A DNA stretch of 14,068 bases from Dipetalonema caudispina (GCA_013365325.1 JABVXV010000696.1:1-14068); one strand, 5' to 3'; numbered from the stretch's first letter, positions 1 through 8,912 are shown. Notes: generated from the sequence alone by a model not told the origin. Numbers and translations: made by a program.

Positions 1-660
1 AGGTAAATTATCTTTTCCATGACTATTAGAAAGAGTAATTTGAAGGATTTGATTTTGATTAGTTGAACAGTAAAGTAATTTTACATTATAATTTTATATG
101 ATTTATCATTTATGAAGAGATTAGATCTAAGATTCTTCAGAGTTAAAGGGTACTAATGACGAAATGCATTGCAATTTGCTAAGGATGCGATCGTTCTATG
201 ATAAGAAAAATTTTCTCTCTTAGCATACCAAAAGCGCCTATTCGATCGTTACTGATGCATTTCCTGCAAGCATATGTTTTGCTAACTTTTTGTCTTCTTT
301 GATGACTCATAGTATTCAAATCATTTCAATAAGTCCGTTTTTATTGTTGTCAGGATAAAAGATGAAAATCGTACCGGATTTTGTTATATCACTGAATAGA
401 TAAACATTATTCATTGAATGTTGCGATACAATTTCACAATTGTTACCAGTGAATATTTCGCAAATTTTCAGTAAATTTTGAAATTCTGTAATTATTTTGC
501 AAAAATCACAAGAATCACTGCAGCAATTATTCTGATGATATGCATTCTACATACGATTTATTTTTGGACAAACTTTTTGGATTGAGTAATTTTCGATAAT
601 ATTTTTCGAATACCCTAAAATAATCAACAAAAGTGAAGGAATTTGCAAATTTTTGTTTAT

Positions 661-1190
661 CGTAGCCTTTGCATGTTATTTTGTTACTAAGTAACATTTA
701 TTTAACCTTTGCATGTTACTTTGCGATTAATTAACTTTTATTTCCATGTTTTTGTTTATTTTAACCTTTACATGTTATTTTTTTACTAATTAAATTTTAT
801 TTTCATATTTTTATTTATCGCAGCCTTTGCATATTATTTTGTTACTAATCAACTTTTTTCCTACGTTTTTTCATCCACCTTAATTTTTGCATTCACTTTA
901 TTAGTATAACTCATTTAGAATTTTTTGTTACTTAGCAATCGTTTCCACGTGTTATTACTTACCTTAACTCTTGCATGCTATTTTGTTAATGCAAGTTACT
1001 AAGTGTTTTTTTATTATTTGTTTTCATGCGTTTTTTTTTTTTTTCACATTAACTTTTGCATGCCACTCTATTAACGTTACTTATTAATAATTTGTATTAT
1101 TTAACATTGTTTCCACGTGTTTTTAGTTCACCTTAACTTTGGCAAACTATTTTATTAATCAGCCTTTCTTATTTATGTCTTTTCGTCAAT
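661..1190. repeat. Degenerate tandem repeat, CCTTTGCATG family
   Basis: Units contain a core like CCTTTGCATGTTATTTTGTT followed by ACTAATTAACTTTTATTTCC. Cores start near 666, 706, 765, 824, 883, 969, 1045 and 1137. Spacing is 40 to 60 bases in the first half and about 75 to 92 in the second, and divergence increases rightward. It looks like an old minisatellite with no coding capacity. Confidence 0.65.
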
Positions 1191-2515
1191 TTTATTTCAG
1201 GCTTTTTTGTAACTCGCGACTTTTTTAGCTTTCCAATGTTTCAGATTTTTTTTCCTCAGTATTTCAGTTGGTATGAACTGAAATTCTTTATTGCTTTTAT
1301 ACTTTATTTCTGCGCGACAGCTTTCCAGCAGACTCAAATTATGCAAGAATATGGCTAAATTTCATTAACATGCCAATTATTATATGGTAAGTTCGTTTTC
1401 TTTCCGCTTATAATTACAGAAGCATTAAGCCTAACTTATCAGCACTTTTATACATTAAATTTAAAGTACTTTTGGTTGAATTTGAAAAAAAAAGTATGAA
1501 AATAAGAATGAAATTTGAAAACATACAGAAATCGAACAGTTCTTTGTCAAAAGGACGTTGAACGTTCTCTGAAATAATATTTATTCTTTTTTGACAGTAA
1601 TATAATAGGAATAATAAGATGAGTAACTATCATTGTGGTAATATTTTCAAAATCTTAACGAAATATGCTGAAATTTCCCATCGATAGAGTTTTTAATTCC
1701 TATAAAAATTGTCGCAAATGATGAATGATGCATGCAATATTTTTATTTATCATCTACTACTTTAGCTTCTATTTTCAAATTACTTCTTTTATTGAAGTTG
1801 CTTTTTCCTCCCTTTCTCTCTCTTTCCCTTTCATCTCATTCTCTTTCCTCTTGCTTTCTTTTACTATCAAATTCTTTCCTTTAACACTAAAGTTAGATGT
1901 TATGGTGGATTTAAACTATCGGATTTTTAAACAAAATTTTGCCATTAATAAAAGAAAGATAAAACGTGAAAAAGACACGTGAAATAGGTAAAAACTTGCG
2001 AAATCTATTTTAAAAAAAGACGGAAAAATTTCTTTTTTACGGTTTAATTTTGAAAGAGCGCCATTTAGTTATTATTGCAACACAAATAATTTGTATAACA
2101 AGGTAATAATAACTGAACACAATGATTTACATAAAGATTACTATTGATAGTATTAATGGAATTTAATCGTTAAAGATGCAAAACTTCTGATTGATTTGCT
2201 TTATCTAATACAATCTTTTTCTTCATATAATGATCAGATCGCGGAAATCATATGTCGCTGATATATGATTTTTTGAATTTTGTTAATAGAAGACATTTAT
2301 GCGATTCATGCGAATCAACTGAATACCATGTAGTTAATTATTATTAATTGGAATGCAAACCCTAAATTTATCGACCATCATAATGATACAATAATATGGC
2401 AAGATGGTAAACAATTATCTGCCATTATTCCACTCAACTCATATTCCCGATGTTATTTGCAAGGAATAGAAATGCATCTCGAAGTGCTAACTTTCATGTA
2501 CGACTTAATTTCGAG

Positions 2516-2537
2516 AAATATTTATTAATAAATATTT
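2516..2537. repeat. 22-base perfect AT palindrome
   Basis: AAATATTTATT followed by its exact reverse complement. It is pure A and T, so chance occurrence is plausible. On the minus strand it contains AATAAA, which may matter for the 3' end of the secreted-protein gene. Confidence 0.5.
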
Positions 2538-2793
2538 AGTTCCTCTATAGAATAAACATTCTTAACAGTAGTTAAAATTGAGAGGATGGATGAAGTAGTT
2601 TGAGTAATAGTATTTCGTCCACCTTTATCTCATAAATTACTCTGATATAAAAGAGAAAAAAACCTAATCAAACTCGAAATTGTAATTTCGAATGGATTCT
2701 GCAGAGTATATAGGCTTGAGAAAGTAATAAGGCAGTGTTATTTGAATTTAGGTCTATGGAAAGGTAGCTGGGAAGAAAGGACTCTAACCTAAG

Positions 2794-3162
2794 TTATTTC
2801 AAAAGGGTAGAATTTTTTTTAGCTAAACTTATGAAAGCAGCGATCAATTCTTCAATCAACAAATCTGATTTATCCAGTAAGGAAGTCATTCTGTCCTTTA
2901 TTGCGATATCTGATGGATTCAAATCGCTGAATATTTGAGGGAAGGTAACACGTAGCAGTGACAATAATCCACGCTCAATCTGTTCGGCTAATGGCAGAAA
3001 AAGTCGAATTATATTACCCTCAAATTGATTTAGTTTTCCAAATGTTTCAAGTGCGACCAAATTGACCTTACTGGTCCATAAAATCGCATCAAGAGGTGAC
3101 CATTGGCTATCATTTAGCATTGCGTCCGACATTTGAATACCGTCTTGATTCGAATCTTGCGC
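2794..3162 (-). CDS. Secreted-protein gene, exon 2 (mature chain)
   Basis: The exon starts after TTTTATAG and reads AQDSNQDGIQMSDAM, then a long helical stretch ending LAKKNSTLLK and TAA at 2796-2794. With 122 codons it is the longest coding exon in the window. A minus-strand AATAAA at 2526-2521, 268 bases after the stop, is a possible polyadenylation signal. Confidence 0.6.
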   Translation of the reverse strand, partial: AQDSNQDGIQMSDAMLNDSQWSPLDAILWTSKVNLVALETFGKLNQFEGNIIRLFLPLAEQIERGLLSLLRVTFPQIFSDLNPSDIAIKDRMTSLLDKSDLLIEELIAAFISLAKKNSTLLK

Positions 3163-3432
3163 CTATAAAATTTATTCCAATATACTTTGAAGGGGTTTTG
3201 AATTCCTAAACGAATCTAATTTAATACATTGAATATAGATGTGAATTTAGCAGTAGTAATGGTCAAAATAGTTTTTACAACTGATATCGACCACAATTTG
3301 TTTGCCATATTTTGTTGGCGTTACTACAACTACACTAAATTTACCTGTACAAAATCATTTATTACTTACCCAAAGATTCGGCAGGGAAGCATAAATTAAG
3401 GTGAACAGAAGGAAAATTTTTGTGGGGCACAT
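2794..3432 (-). CDS. Small secreted protein, unrecognised family (2 exons)
   Basis: Two exons, 3432-3370 and 3162-2794, join in phase 0 across a 207-base intron with consensus ends (GG|GTAAGT, TTTATAG). The product is 143 residues. Residues 1-22 look like a signal peptide: MCPTK, hydrophobic IFLLFTLIYA, then LWA before QDS. The mature chain of about 120 residues has no cysteine, is rich in Leu, Ile and acidic residues, and reads as amphipathic helices. N-glycosylation sequons are NDS at 38-40 and NST at 138-140. An in-frame ATG eight codons upstream (3456), three bases after a good acceptor, could give 151 residues instead. I do not recognise the family. It does not show the features of SXP/RAL-2, transthyretin-like, ShK or FAR proteins that I would expect to see. 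Secretion is inferred from the signal peptide alone. It lies downstream of the ITM2-like gene on the same strand, too far away for a standard nematode operon. Confidence 0.6.
3370..3432 (-). CDS. Secreted-protein gene, exon 1 (signal peptide)
   Basis: The 63-base exon encodes 21 residues, MCPTKIFLLFTLIYASLPNL then W, and ends at GTAAGT, a consensus donor in phase 0. A signal-peptide exon joined in frame to a 112-codon open frame is the main argument that this is a real gene. If the upstream in-frame ATG at 3456 is used, the exon gains eight codons, three of them Cys or Trp. Confidence 0.6.
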
Positions 3433-3459
3433 ATTCCAACACATATACAAGCACATACA

Positions 3460-3470
3460 CTGCAAAGGAT
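3460..3470 (-). promoter_or_regulatory. Likely splice acceptor upstream of the secreted-protein gene
   Basis: The minus strand reads ATCCTTTGCAG, with the AG at 3461-3460. It lies three bases before the in-frame ATG at 3456 and 27 bases before the ATG at 3432. This resembles a nematode spliced-leader acceptor; a cis intron from an unseen 5' exon is the alternative. Confidence 0.4.
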
Positions 3471-3662
3471 GGGAAAATTTTCTGAGAATGTGCAAAATGT
3501 TCAGAACTATTTATTTGTTTCAATGATTAGTTGAAATGAAGTGATCAGATAATTTCTGAATCAGCAAATTAACACCGAAAGTTACTCTAACCTATTGCCG
3601 TGCAGTGAAATGGAAGCAGGACAATCGGACTAAGGCGAAAGTTTGCTTTAAGGTTTGATACA

Positions 3663-3708
3663 TTTCACAGTCTTCATAAACCCATTGTACAAGAAATAAT
3701 CTTTGATA
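3663..3708. repeat. 46-base direct repeat, copy 1
   Basis: TTTCACAGTCTTCATAAACC and the bases after it recur at 3816-3861 with a single mismatch (CTTTGATA against CCTTGATA). The copies are offset by 153 bases. Flanks are not similar, so this is a dispersed local duplication and not a tandem array. Confidence 0.9.
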
Positions 3709-3815
3709 TGTATACGACCTATCAGTGCTGTTAAGCCGATGTCGAAAATATTGCAGGTACTTGTTGTTTGAGAAATCAATTGTGAAAGTTTGTCCTTGCT
3801 GGAAAACTTATTTGT

Positions 3816-3861
3816 TTTCACAGTCTTCATAAACCCATTGTACAAGAAATAATCCTTGATA
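3816..3861. repeat. 46-base direct repeat, copy 2
   Basis: Second copy of the 3663-3708 repeat. Both copies lie in one minus-strand open frame (3953-3648) and are in the same phase, so a 15-residue motif starting IKDYFLYNGF appears twice, 51 codons apart. That frame has no ATG at its start, and whether it is translated is unknown. Confidence 0.9.
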
Positions 3862-4650
3862 AAATTTGAATATTTCGACAAACCCTTCCTATGCTGTGTC
3901 ATTAATGTTGGAATTTGCAGATAAAATGTTTGCAAAATTTGCAAGAATCCCAATTATCGATCAAGATGATGAGGTAATTATTTAGTCGAATTCACTTCTA
4001 TTATCTCTTGTGTATCCAAATCATAAGCAATTAATTCACATTAAACAAAATTTGCTTCATTAAATAATTTACAATGGCAAATATTTGAAGCGAATCAATT
4101 GTCTGCTAAATCGATGCTATGACTCATTTGCATGTTTATGAAATGGATTTAGAAATAGAGAAACTTTTCGAAAATTATTTGTAAATCATGCAATACCTAG
4201 CAGGCTATTCAATTATTTCCTCATTTATCTTTCCTTATCAGAATATTTATGCTATCATATCGCAAAAGCTTATTACCGTTGAATCTATATGGTAATTAAT
4301 TTCTTTCATCACCATTTATCATATTAAATTGATTTTGTATCGCTCGATTGCATGAAAAAATACGGAATTTTGAGGTTATTTTTTTTGATAATTTTGTTGA
4401 AACAACAATTATTTTGATACAGAATTTACTGCTAACATACATGTAACATTTAGATGAAATAAACTTTCAAAGATAAATATTTCGATTTAAAAAAATTCAT
4501 AGCATTGATTATATTCCCTAAAAAAGTGTCATTTCAAATTACAAACCGATCATTTTATCTTTCTTAAGTCATTCGCTTCTTTCTATAGGGTTAAAATTAA
4601 AGTGTGAAAATTTAAGACAATAAATTCATTAAAGAAAAGCAATATTAAGC

Positions 4651-4793
4651 TTTATTTATTCAGAATTTTTAACATTAACTTCCAGAAGAGCCTTTATTCT
4701 TATTATGATTCAAAGCTTTTAGTATTATAAAATAGCTATCACAACAATTACACTGAAAGATGAAATGAAGTTTATCATCTTCAGAATTTTATT
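4651..4793 (-). terminator. Candidate polyadenylation signals of the ITM2-like gene
   Basis: Minus-strand AATAAA motifs occur at 4793-4788, 4698-4693 and, as AATAAATAAA, at 4660-4651. They lie 206 to 350 bases after the stop codon at 4999. In such AT-rich DNA the hexamer is common by chance, so only their position supports them. Confidence 0.3.
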
Positions 4794-4998
4794 ATCAGTT
4801 AAATTAATAACGAATATTGCTATTGCTATATTTAGTATTTGCATTACGGTAATAAACTTTGACCAATCTTCTTTTTAAAATAAGAAAAAGAAGCTCGAGC
4901 ACTGAAAATAAGGAAATTCTGCTCCATTTTGCACCAACAATCTTAATTTTCGATCACTGCAGATTAGTTACTATCTGTATAGTACCGTAGCATTCGTT

Positions 4999-5072
4999 TC
5001 AATCAATTATAATTTTATCCATTTCAATTGCTTGACCACTGAGGACGGCGAATTGCAATGATTCAAAGACTT
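4999..5072 (-). CDS. ITM2-like gene, exon 5 (C-terminal Bri-like peptide)
   Basis: The acceptor TTAACTTCAG at 5073 joins in phase 1 to exon 4 and gives Glu at the junction, so the peptide begins EVFESLQFAVL and ends EMDKIIID before TGA. The released peptide would be 24 residues, against 23 for vertebrate Bri23, which also begins with Glu after the furin site. Length, phase, position and an immediate stop all fit. Sequence identity to Bri23 is low, however, and its two cysteines are missing. The 360-base intron is ordinary for this gene. This is the least certain exon; the alternative is termination in exon 4. Confidence 0.6.
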
Positions 5073-6009
5073 CTGAAGTTAAGCTTACATGAATTCATTC
5101 TTCGAATAAGATGGAAGAAAATTTAAATTAAAAAAGGGAATTGAAATTAAGAAAGCAGGAAAATCAGTATGACGTAAGATCGACGAAGTACTGCAAGATT
5201 TAAAATGAAAGTTTGGGGATTTTGGGATGTTACAAGAAGTGTAAAAAAAGAAGGATTAGCATGAACATTGAATCTGATCATTTTAATTTGATGCTAACAT
5301 TTTATCATTTTCATGAAGGATTTTTAGAATAAGCTGTGAAGCGCAAAGTACCTCTAATGATCGATTAATCATGTATTTTCAAATTTTCTCCACTCAAAAT
5401 ATCAACTATACAAATCTTGAATAACCTCTAACCTCGTTTATATCTACGCCATTGCTCTCGCTCCATAGATCTGGAAGCTTCGTTAAGTTCAAAGACGGTT
5501 CGATGTTGACAATGATGACTGATCATCGGTGATTGTAAATTTTCAACATCACCACTAGCAATACGACCGGTTATTCGATAAGTTCTTCTGACAACTGTTG
5601 GATTCTGATAGTGTCCCTTCTGTAATTAAAAATTTCGAAATTTTTGAAAAAAAAAAGTACTATGCTCATATTGAAAATATTAAAAAGAAAAAAAAAGAAG
5701 GGACCTTCTAAATCTCTAATAAAAAATTTTATAAATGACGATTAATCAATATTAATCAATCATTGTTTTTATAATATAAAGGTCAATTGATCATTGTTTT
5801 ATAATATCAAGATCAATCAATCATTTATTTCTTTTTTAATAAATTATAAAGTGTTCTAGAGCTTCCTATAACAATAAAATTTCCTGTTACTGTTCGAACA
5901 AAAAAACCAAAAAGAGTTATATTTAACACTTACAAACTAAAACTAAATCTATCGTTTTATTTCACATGGGAATTATCTCATACTTATATTTCAATTTGCT
6001 ATCTTTTAC

Positions 6010-6043
<34 letters not shown>

Positions 6044-8899
6044 ATTCAGGCGAAGTAATTTGCTTCCATTTCTAAGCTTTTATCCTAATAAAAATTCTTT
6101 TGCACAAATTCTTGGTTTTTATTTAAATAAATTCTTTTCTGTATTAATTTTTGTAAAAAAAAGAGAAAAACCTCCATTTTTTCGATGAAATCAATAAGGC
6201 TAGTTGGTGCTGCAACAATTGCTCGATCCAACTCTTTGATGAAGCAACGATTTGATAACAAATCTACTATTGCTGTCAAATTCTGAAAAAAAAAAAATAA
6301 ATAAAAAGTAGAATCATCAAAAGGTATCCAGGAGTATTAGAAGTAAAGAATTAAAAAAGAAGAAAACGAAAAAGAAAAAATAATTAATTTTTTTATTTTC
6401 TTCTTTTCACAGAATAAAAAAACAAGCAATCAATCAGAATTTTTCGTCAATCATTTTACTTAACACTCTCTTTTGAACAGATGTAAAACTGTTTTGAAAC
6501 ACTATATTACGCATATTGAAATATGAAATGGAACTTGAACTATCAAAATATATTGCTAATTAAGGAATTTCACTATTTTTTTTTTCTTGCTTGATCGCTA
6601 TCATATTCTTTTATACAAATATAATAAGTTGTCGTACTGTCTTGCATTTTATAAAAATTGAAGAATGATACACAATTGAAAAAAAGCATAAAGAGCATTT
6701 TGGAAGATAAAAACTATGGAAAATATGACTTTTGCTAAGAAATAAAGTTAGTATATGCAAGTATTTATAATAATTTATAGCTATTATCCGTATATATTTT
6801 CAATTTTAATTCTTAATTTAAAATTTCACACCAGCGATATTTCTGATTCAAGATAATAATTTTGATTATTGACAGCTTGAAAATTAGTGAAAGATAGTTT
6901 TTCTTCTGTAACTTCAAAAAAGATTTCAGAAATTTTATGAATTTTTCCAAATTTAATTTTTTTGCATTTCTTTTGCACTATCAATTCTTCATGAATAATT
7001 TTTTTAGTTAAAGAAAATTTGTATTTTCTTTCAGAAATTTATATCAATTAGAAAAATAAATAACCTTTCTAAAATCATGCACAAATACTGCTGGACGATT
7101 TGATCCAAATCGTGGTACACTAATCCTTTCATAATACTGCAAAATAATTACAAATAAGTTTTTTTTAATCATAAAATCTATTCCAGAAAATTCATCTAAT
7201 AAATGGCTCCAAATATCTTCGATAAATGATTATTATTTAATGGAGAGCATTTCTTGACAGTTTGTCAGTACAACTAATACAATAATTTCGAACATAATAC
7301 ATTGATGAATGGATAATATTTAAACTGTTTTGGAGATTTAAATATCTTCGATGGATGGCTATTTTTCAAATGATTTCACTAAATAAAATTAAAAAATTTG
7401 TCCACTTTTATGTGTCCACAAATTATTTCTACAAATAAAAAGTGAAATTCAATTATTTCACAGTTTAATTATTAGAAATCTTAATGGAACAGTGTATTTT
7501 CAGTTTTTTTGAATGATCCGGAAATATCTCTTCTTTGATATCATTGATGCAGTAGACATTTATATTCCTATGATATTATAATATGAAAAATGTCCTGTTT
7601 CCTATCTTTTAAATTATTTCGTTAAATGGAAGTTTTTTTTTCCAAGTGTCAAATTATTTCTTTGGATAATTTTTTCTTTCTTTTTTCATTCTAGTCTTTC
7701 AAATTATTTCGCTAAATGAATAAAAAGTATGTTTAATTTTCATGTTTCAAATTATTTTCCTAAATAATTTTTTATTTTTTTCCTACTGAAACGAAAAATA
7801 TTTGTTCTTTCATGCAGACGGAAAAATTGATGAGTGAAATGAAAAAAAAGAAAAAAGAAAAAAAAAAGATGGGAAAGGAAAAGAGGAAATAAAAGACTTT
7901 TAAAAAAAAATAAAATTAGCCATTTTACATAATAAAAGCAACGAGCAGGAAAATTCAATTTAAAATGCATCAAAATGTATTTGCGTATCCACCAGTTCTG
8001 CAGTACTGAAGGTTATATGAAAGGTAATTGCTTGTCAAAAAAAGAAAAAGATAGAAAAGAAAACGAAAGATTTTGATCTTTTGCTAAGAAATGATAAGTC
8101 GTTTATTTAACCTTTTTTTTTTTTGTGGAATACTTTAGGGTCATTGGTTTTGGAAAAGGACTGATAAAAAGAATGAACAGCGTTAAATGAACACAAAACT
8201 TTTTAGAAGCAAAATTCTTGAGAGTTGCAAAAAGTTCCTGAAATAATTGGCAGATTTTAGAAGTTGTAGGATTTTTGAGTTAAAATTGATGTGTGATTTG
8301 GTTGAGATGAAATGAAAACGATATGTAAGAAAAGGAACTAAATTATTTCAAATTTAAAATTATAAAAAAGGTTCTTAATGCAATTTAAGTTTTTGTCATT
8401 GCAATTTCAAAGGAAGGAATGGGAAAAACTGTTTATTAAACTATAAATTTCCATGAGAAATAGTAATTCCAATTTTTTGTACGTCAAAAAATGTCAAAAA
8501 TAAGTGTAATCCCACAAATAGTTTATTTAATGAAAAGTAATTTGACTACCTAAATATAATCAATATTCTTACTTCATCTGGATTAATTTCCACACTTTCT
8601 TCCATGTGTTCATTTCGACCACGTTGAATGAAGCTTGTCCCACACCAACCGTAATATGTTGGACGATGATGAAATTGACGATAGAAAAATGTTCCAGCCA
8701 TAAATGATGCAACTAATAACCAAAGTAGTAAAAATATCATGCATAAACTTGTGAATTTTTTGTACTGCCGTATTCGGGCCAATGTTCCGGTTTCATCACG
8801 TTGATAAACAGCCGAATCAACGCAAACTGTTGCAGATTCTTTTGACCTCAATACTTTCTTCATTTCAGGTACCTTTTTTACTTTTGTAAACACCGTCAT
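4999..8899 (-). CDS. ITM2/BRI-family type II membrane protein with BRICHOS domain (5 exons)
   Basis: Five exons join in frame: 8899-8573, 7136-7065, 6282-6172, 5619-5433 and 5072-4999, giving 256 residues. Residues 1-48 are a basic cytoplasmic tail. Residues 49-72 are one transmembrane helix with no cleavable signal, so type II topology is expected. Residues 82-91 (TYYGWCGTSF) match the juxtamembrane YYCGIKYI region of ITM2B. Residues 110-133 include ISVP and FVHDF, which match ITM2 motifs ISVPVP and IVHDF. The BRICHOS Asp is D140, and its Cys pair is C146 and C207. RYKR at 229-232 is a furin consensus, followed by a 24-residue peptide. In the known family, BRICHOS acts as an intramolecular chaperone in the secretory pathway and furin-like proteases release the C-terminal peptide; the same role is inferred here. 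Exons 1-4 are strong. Exon 5 is inferred from its acceptor, matching phase and length. Three introns are phase 0 and the last is phase 1. Confidence 0.88.
5433..5619 (-). CDS. ITM2-like gene, exon 4 (BRICHOS end, second Cys, furin site)
   Basis: The exon opens after the acceptor AATTACAG and encodes KGHYQNPTVVRRTYRITGRI through to WRRYKR, 62 codons plus one base. C207 in SHHCQHRTVF corresponds to the second BRICHOS Cys in YRLCHDKETY of ITM2B. The exon ends with RYKR, a consensus furin site in the position of the ITM2B KGIQKR site. The proposed donor CGAG|GTTAGA leaves phase 1. If it is not used, the frame adds one Gly and stops at TAG (5430-5428). Confidence 0.85.
5754..5827. repeat. Short tandem repeat in intron 3 of the ITM2-like gene
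   Basis: About 2.4 copies of a 30-base unit: AATCAATCATTGTTTTTATA with following bases (5754-5784), a second copy at 5785-5814, and a partial copy AATCAATCATTTA at 5815-5827. It is intronic and non-coding. Confidence 0.75.
6015..6042. repeat. 28-base A homopolymer in intron 3
   Basis: Twenty-eight consecutive A on the plus strand (U in the transcript). There is no adjacent target-site duplication or retrogene sequence that I can recognise, so it is treated as a simple repeat and a likely length-polymorphic site. Confidence 0.95.
6172..6282 (-). CDS. ITM2-like gene, exon 3 (BRICHOS core, first Cys and Asp)
   Basis: A 111-base exon of 37 codons, phase 0 at both ends, follows a strong poly-T acceptor ending TTTCAG. 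It begins NLTAIVDLLSNRCFI, matching KLTAYLDLNLDKCYVI of ITM2B and carrying the BRICHOS Asp (D140) and first Cys (C146). It ends FIEKME at a weak donor, GAG|GTTTTT. The donor was chosen because the next exon starts KGHY, matching AGTY of ITM2B without gap. Translation beyond the donor is low-complexity and not homologous. The intron that follows is 552 bases and contains a 28-base homopolymer. Confidence 0.85.
7065..7136 (-). CDS. ITM2-like gene, exon 2 (start of BRICHOS region)
   Basis: A 72-base exon of 24 codons, phase 0 at both ends, lies between the acceptor TTTTGCAG and the donor AAG|GTTATT. It reads YYERISVPRFGSNRPAV then FVHDFRK. This aligns with the ITM2B stretch containing FISVPVPEF, DPANIVHDF and NKK, the most conserved part of the family. 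It is too short to appear in a simple ORF scan, but the homology makes it secure. The intron after it is 782 bases. Confidence 0.88.
7190..7790. repeat. Degenerate repeat block in intron 1 of the ITM2-like gene
   Basis: The motif CAAATTATTTC with a following TAAATGA-like element recurs at about 7418, 7612, 7651, 7700 and 7749, with related CAAATATCTTCGATAAATG units near 7210 and 7340. Spacing in the right half is 40 to 50 bases. It is a diverged minisatellite without open frames. Confidence 0.55.
8573..8899 (-). CDS. ITM2-like gene, exon 1 (cytoplasmic tail, membrane helix, juxtamembrane)
   Basis: Exon 1 encodes 109 residues from the ATG at 8899-8897. The start is supported by the tail length before the helix (about 48 residues, against about 54 in ITM2B) and by an AG acceptor only five bases upstream. 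The helix runs from KFTSLCMIFLLL to about MAGTFF. The donor GAA|GTAAGA falls in phase 0. The open frame continues eight codons into the intron, and those residues do not belong to the protein. The intron that follows is about 1.44 kb. Confidence 0.88.
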
Positions 8900-8904
8900 T
8901 TTGT

Positions 8905-8912
8905 CTAAAAAA
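8905..8912 (-). promoter_or_regulatory. Likely splice acceptor (spliced-leader type) before the ITM2-like start
   Basis: On the minus strand TTTTTTAG ends five bases before the ATG at 8899. A T-rich AG this close to a start codon is typical of nematode trans-splice acceptors. It could instead be the 3' end of an intron in the 5' UTR. No spliced-leader RNA gene is present in the window. Confidence 0.45.

Larger units (their letters stand above)
1..2793. other. Gene-free AT-rich stretch
   Basis: No exon could be supported on either strand. The stretch holds a degenerate tandem repeat (about 660-1190), a CT-rich segment near 1800-1870 that creates a spurious low-complexity open frame, and a 22-base perfect AT palindrome at 2516-2537. 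The part from about 2520 to 2793 is probably the 3' UTR and flank of the secreted-protein gene. Confidence 0.5.
3471..4998. other. Intergenic region between the two minus-strand genes
   Basis: It contains the 3' UTR and flank of the ITM2-like gene (upper end), the 46-bp duplication, and the presumed upstream region of the secreted-protein gene. The open frame at 3953-3648 is the only sizeable one and lacks a proper start. Nothing else is supported. Confidence 0.5.

Noticed and set aside
1725..1982. 85-codon plus-strand frame rich in Phe, Ser and Leu
   Set aside because: It is a translation of a CT-rich tract, with low complexity and no splice or homology support.
3648..3953. 101-codon minus-strand open frame
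   Set aside because: Its first codon is TTG directly after a TAA, with no ATG near the start and no convincing acceptor. Kept only as the setting of the 46-bp duplication.
6015..6042. A28 tract as the tail of a processed retrogene or SINE
   Set aside because: No transcript-like body, RNA polymerase III boxes or target-site duplication were seen on its 5' side.
7752..7973. 73-codon minus-strand frame with Phe runs
   Set aside because: It is homopolymer-driven and lies inside intron 1 of the ITM2-like gene.
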